Part shown: positions 17,823 through 20,352 of the stretch, in pieces
How the letters are laid out: each line of letters opens with the position of its first letter
How positions within the stretch are numbered: the first letter of the stretch is position 1
NCBI GenBank assembly: GCA_000827265.1
Contig: KN834781.1
Span: 272,670-293,021 of the forward strand
Direction: 5' to 3'
Length of the DNA: 20,352 bases
From: Collybiopsis luxurians FD-317 M1
Lineage: Eukaryota > Basidiomycota > Agaricomycetes > Agaricales > Omphalotaceae
Made by a program: the position numbers and the translations under genes
The notes under the pieces: model-generated
What the model saw: only the letters and a program-made list of their open reading frames with translations
What the model was told of the DNA's origin: nothing
Databases searched by the model: none

Positions 17823-20060
17823 GCTGTTCCAATAGCGAAGCGGAATCCTAATGCAACTCGTGAGTGAAAAAGGACGAATTAGGAACTTCAGAAAGCAAAG
17901 ACGAACATTCAAGTGACTCTTGAACCCAGCGTCATTGGCACGGAGTCAATCCATCAGGATAAGAAGCTCGATTGTCGAGGAGAGCGTTAGCGAGTTCGAA
18001 GGTATGAGTCGGCAAGGCGACAGCGACAGTGGTGCACTCTCGTTGTCTGCTCTTTCGCCTTAATTGATAGAATTGACAGCGGTAACAGTCGAAAACGAGT
18101 CGGATGTAATATACATGGTAGACCGTACGTGGGCAAGGTTCTGAGATGGTTTACTAGGTGAAAGGAGACCAAATACTCTGACACGCACCTTGCACCATAT
18201 ATAGAGACGTCGGCCAACTTCGAGAGCTTTTTATACATCAGAAAGACCAATCGAAACATTGTATCTTCCATGCCTTCGTTTTCGTCCACGGCCAAGTTAT
18301 CATTCTACAGGAAGGGTGGTCATCCTCCTGCGTCTATTAAGCTCCAACCATCATCGAAAGAAAGGCACAGCAAATACACACCAAGTATCATTCCAAATCT
18401 TTGCATGGTTCAGAGTATTGCACAAAAGAACGCGCTAACCGTTGCTACTACAGATAGGCAGTTTGGCAGATTGAAATATTTCGAGTCGTAATGCGCCGAA
18501 ATAGTAACGGGTCGACTGACTCTTGAGCGCTTGAGCAGCGGCCATGATTTTCTTGACGAATGAGACTTGGTCTACGTGCCAGTAATCGGAGGCCGAGATA
18601 GCGTAGGTGCGGATGAGAGTGATATTTTATTTCTGTGGAAGAGAAGAGGAAGAAGAAGAGTTGCTAGAACAAGAGAGTAAACCTTGGACAGCGGTACGGT
18701 ACAAACGAGCGAAAAGAAATAAATCTTACTCCGCTTGTCCATCTTCATGCCCCGAATATTATCTGTTTGTAGTTTTCGGCGTGTGCGCAGACAGCCTCTA
18801 TTCCTCAGGTAGTGTAAGCGAGATAATGGGAGAGAGAGGGAAAGAGGCTTTACTATAATGTGATATTCCCACACAAACGTCGCACATTACCTCCACTACG
18901 TCCCGCCCTTGTAAATGGGTATGCGTGGTTGCACAACATAGGAAAAACTCATTCCAGGATGCTTCGACCCAACAATGCTGGAGGTGGATGCGGATTTGTG
19001 CGACGAGATCAAGGTACTGTAGTTATAGAATCGATATACTTTGTCCGAACGAATATACCCTAAATAAATGAACCTCATCTCATGAAACCTTTCAAGGCCC
19101 CCTCATGGATGCCCTGACGAGGTGCGATCTTCTCTCAAATGCTTGTTACCCCAAGATCGATGTAAGGGCTGAAAATCGACTGCGTCCCGATAGATTAAGA
19201 AATGAGTTTCGCTGTATCGACATATTTTAATGGGATATGTATAAGGACCGAAGCATTTCATAACTCTCTATCACTCCTTTCTTGTTCTACAGGAATCCGT
19301 ACATCCTCTCCTCCACTTCAGAATATCTTTGAGTCACTATGTCCCTGGTCCAGTCAACCATACAGGTGAAAAGGATCCAAGCCGTTATGGAGACAGGACA
19401 GTCGTGCATGTAGGGCATGGTCTCGCGTCGTCTCAGGCAGGGAACGCTAACTAGTATTTCACAGTGGAGATCACAGACGGGCTCTTCAGGAAGCACGCGA
19501 CGCTTTTACTCCCTCCCCTTCTCCCCCTTGTCCGGTAGGGATCGATCCTCTCATTTGGCTCGGACTGGTCGACCTACCGCAGATTCATCAGCTTCCCGCG
19601 AACGCTCCAGAGCTCTACATAGGTAAGAAGGATATGCACGCGTAAGAGAGGACAAGGTGAGGTCGATATTGGGCGGTGGAAATGATGAGCGTAACTGTGA
19701 TGTCCTCGGTATACATGTAATGGAAGGCATGGCGGTCCAGTGTCGTATCACGATGAAAATCGCCGAGGTGGCTTGCGGCGGATATTATCGGGAATGTGCG
19801 GGAGGTTGATCAATGGCGGAGAGTCGGAAGTATCGTTGGACCGTGATGATCGGGTGAAAGTAATGATTCAAGTATAGTTCTACTACTTTTCGTCCTCATG
19901 TAGAAGGGCTTAGGTACCGGCCGCAATAGAGTTGGGAACGTGTTTTACGTATCGGCCGTCAAATTGGGCCCACTGGACCATTGATTTCTACAGCCATGAG
20001 GCTAGATAACTATAGACCACCTGTTCATCAATGAGCGTCAATGAAGCATTCCACGAGGCA
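17823..20060. other. No secure gene; several weak exon-like fragments
   Basis: Normal CpG content returns here. Exon-like fragments are: minus strand 17635-17832 (LLEQLKSIESRLGAMDEDG), minus strand 18190-18295 (MEDTMFRLVFLMYKKLSKLA), minus strand 18435-18626 (LIRTYAISASDYWHVDQV) and + strand from 19275 to 19623 with good-looking splice sites. None could be joined into a complete gene with consistent phases. A gene or pseudogene with several short exons may be present. Confidence 0.35.
18435..18626 (-). pseudogene. Possible glycoside-hydrolase-like exon remnant
   Basis: An open minus-strand stretch of 64 codons bounded by TAA (18627-18629) and TAG (18435-18437). It contains TLIRTYAISASDY and IMAAAQALKSQ. 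The IRTYA..SD pattern followed by an AAxAL helix is reminiscent of fungal GH17-type glucanases, but the upstream stop sits where a splice acceptor would be needed and no neighbouring exon can be joined. The resemblance may be accidental. Confidence 0.2.
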
Positions 20061-20067
20061 AAGGCTT

Positions 20068-20073
20068 TATAAA
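20068..20073 (+). promoter_or_regulatory. TATA box of the right-edge gene
   Basis: TATAAA within CTTTATAAAGG, about 150 bases upstream of the start at 20221. It is followed by pyrimidine-rich sequence (CTCCCACCAACCTTTT) where transcription would begin. Confidence 0.45.
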
Positions 20074-20140
20074 GGTCTTAAGACGCATTGATAACTCCCA
20101 CCAACCTTTTGTCCTAGTTGGCTGTACCGTATACCGCTTT

Positions 20141-20206
20141 GTAAGTGTTACGCGGGATGTTAGTATTATACCAACATTTAATAATTTTTCTTTCGGCTTT
20201 TCACAG
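20141..20206 (+). other. Probable 5' UTR intron
   Basis: Donor GTAAGT at 20141 and acceptor TTTTCACAG ending at 20206, with a pyrimidine-rich tract before the acceptor; 66 nt, in the size range of the window's other introns. It lies between the TATA box and the ATG at 20221. Confidence 0.45.
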
Positions 20207-20220
20207 CAAGAGAGATAACA

Positions 20221-20352
20221 ATGCGTTCGATCAAAAAAACCAAGAAATGGCTTAGCAATCTGCGGCCTCATAAAGGCCAAAAAACAACTGTTCCCCAGGC
20301 CGGAAGTACACCTGAACTGGGTAATGTCGTGCAGGATTCCCTCAGCCCCCGA
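20221..20352 (+). CDS. Start of a gene running off the right edge, perhaps a NACHT-type protein
   Basis: ATG in good context (ACAATGC) opens 44 codons to the window end. The peptide begins MRSIKKTKKWLSNLRPHKGQ and then turns Thr/Pro/Ser-rich (PQAGSTPELG). A short basic start followed by a Ser/Pro-rich linker is what I associate with many agaricomycete NACHT or HET-E-like proteins, but no NACHT motif lies in the window, so this identity is a guess. TATA box, 5' UTR intron and start codon are coherent, which supports a real gene. Confidence 0.55.
   Translation, partial: MRSIKKTKKWLSNLRPHKGQKTTVPQAGSTPELGNVVQDSLSPR

Noticed and set aside
17635..17832. Minus-strand frame containing LKSIESRLGAMDEDG, like a coiled segment of a regulator
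   Set aside because: It overlaps exon 2 of the + strand small gene, and no zinc cluster or adjoining exon could be found upstream.
1..20352. tRNA or rRNA genes
   Set aside because: I looked for GTTCRANNC-like T-loop boxes with a matching acceptor stem and found none that fold; no rRNA-like conserved blocks were seen.

Overview
This looks like nuclear DNA of a basidiomycete fungus, most likely Agaricomycetes. The reasons are many very short introns (about 44-68 nt, GT..AG) in a Zn2Cys6 regulator gene, and protein families I know mainly from fungi of this kind: a DUF3632 protein, a DUF6533-type membrane protein and a fungal IRG-like GTPase. All identities come from reading motifs by eye; no search was run.

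Left part (1-9471), gene-bearing. The tail of an unknown + strand gene (1-90) is followed by a large intronless gene on the minus strand (1007-3883). It encodes a 958-residue protein with an N-myristoylation-type start, a long repeated coiled coil and a C-terminal IRG-type GTPase domain. Then comes a diverged direct duplication (4096-4867) with at most one tiny gene, an intact DUF3632 gene (5265-6068, +) and a roughly 13-exon Zn2Cys6 transcription factor (6488-9471, +). These genes do not form an evident pathway; they are separately promoted eukaryotic genes.

Middle part (about 9500-16700), accessory and decayed. It holds copies A and B of a dispersed repeat (copy C follows at 16690), a Tc1/mariner-like MITE (11193-11339), a decayed DUF6533 membrane-protein gene (about 11934-13464), an LTR-like element in minus orientation (13815-14301) and a broken second copy of the DUF3632 gene (16098-16575). 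Much of it is severely depleted in CpG: I find none between 11388 and 12092. Differences between copies are often CG to TG or CA, including the change that makes a stop codon in the DUF3632 copy. This suggests long-term cytosine methylation and deamination of a silenced block, with the CpG-rich MITE arriving later.

Right part (about 16700-20352). Repeat copy C carries a small two- or three-exon gene (17325-17746). Its first exon is conserved in length and frame in copy B and differs largely at synonymous sites near the start. From 17823 to about 20060 I see only weak gene fragments. At the right edge a new + strand gene starts (20221) behind a TATA box and a 5' UTR intron. Its basic, then Ser/Pro-rich start resembles those of agaricomycete NACHT-type proteins, but the domain that would prove this lies outside the window.

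The most noteworthy items are the myristoylation-motif plus repeat-coiled-coil plus IRG architecture, and the multi-copy repeat that carries a small, apparently selected gene of unknown function.
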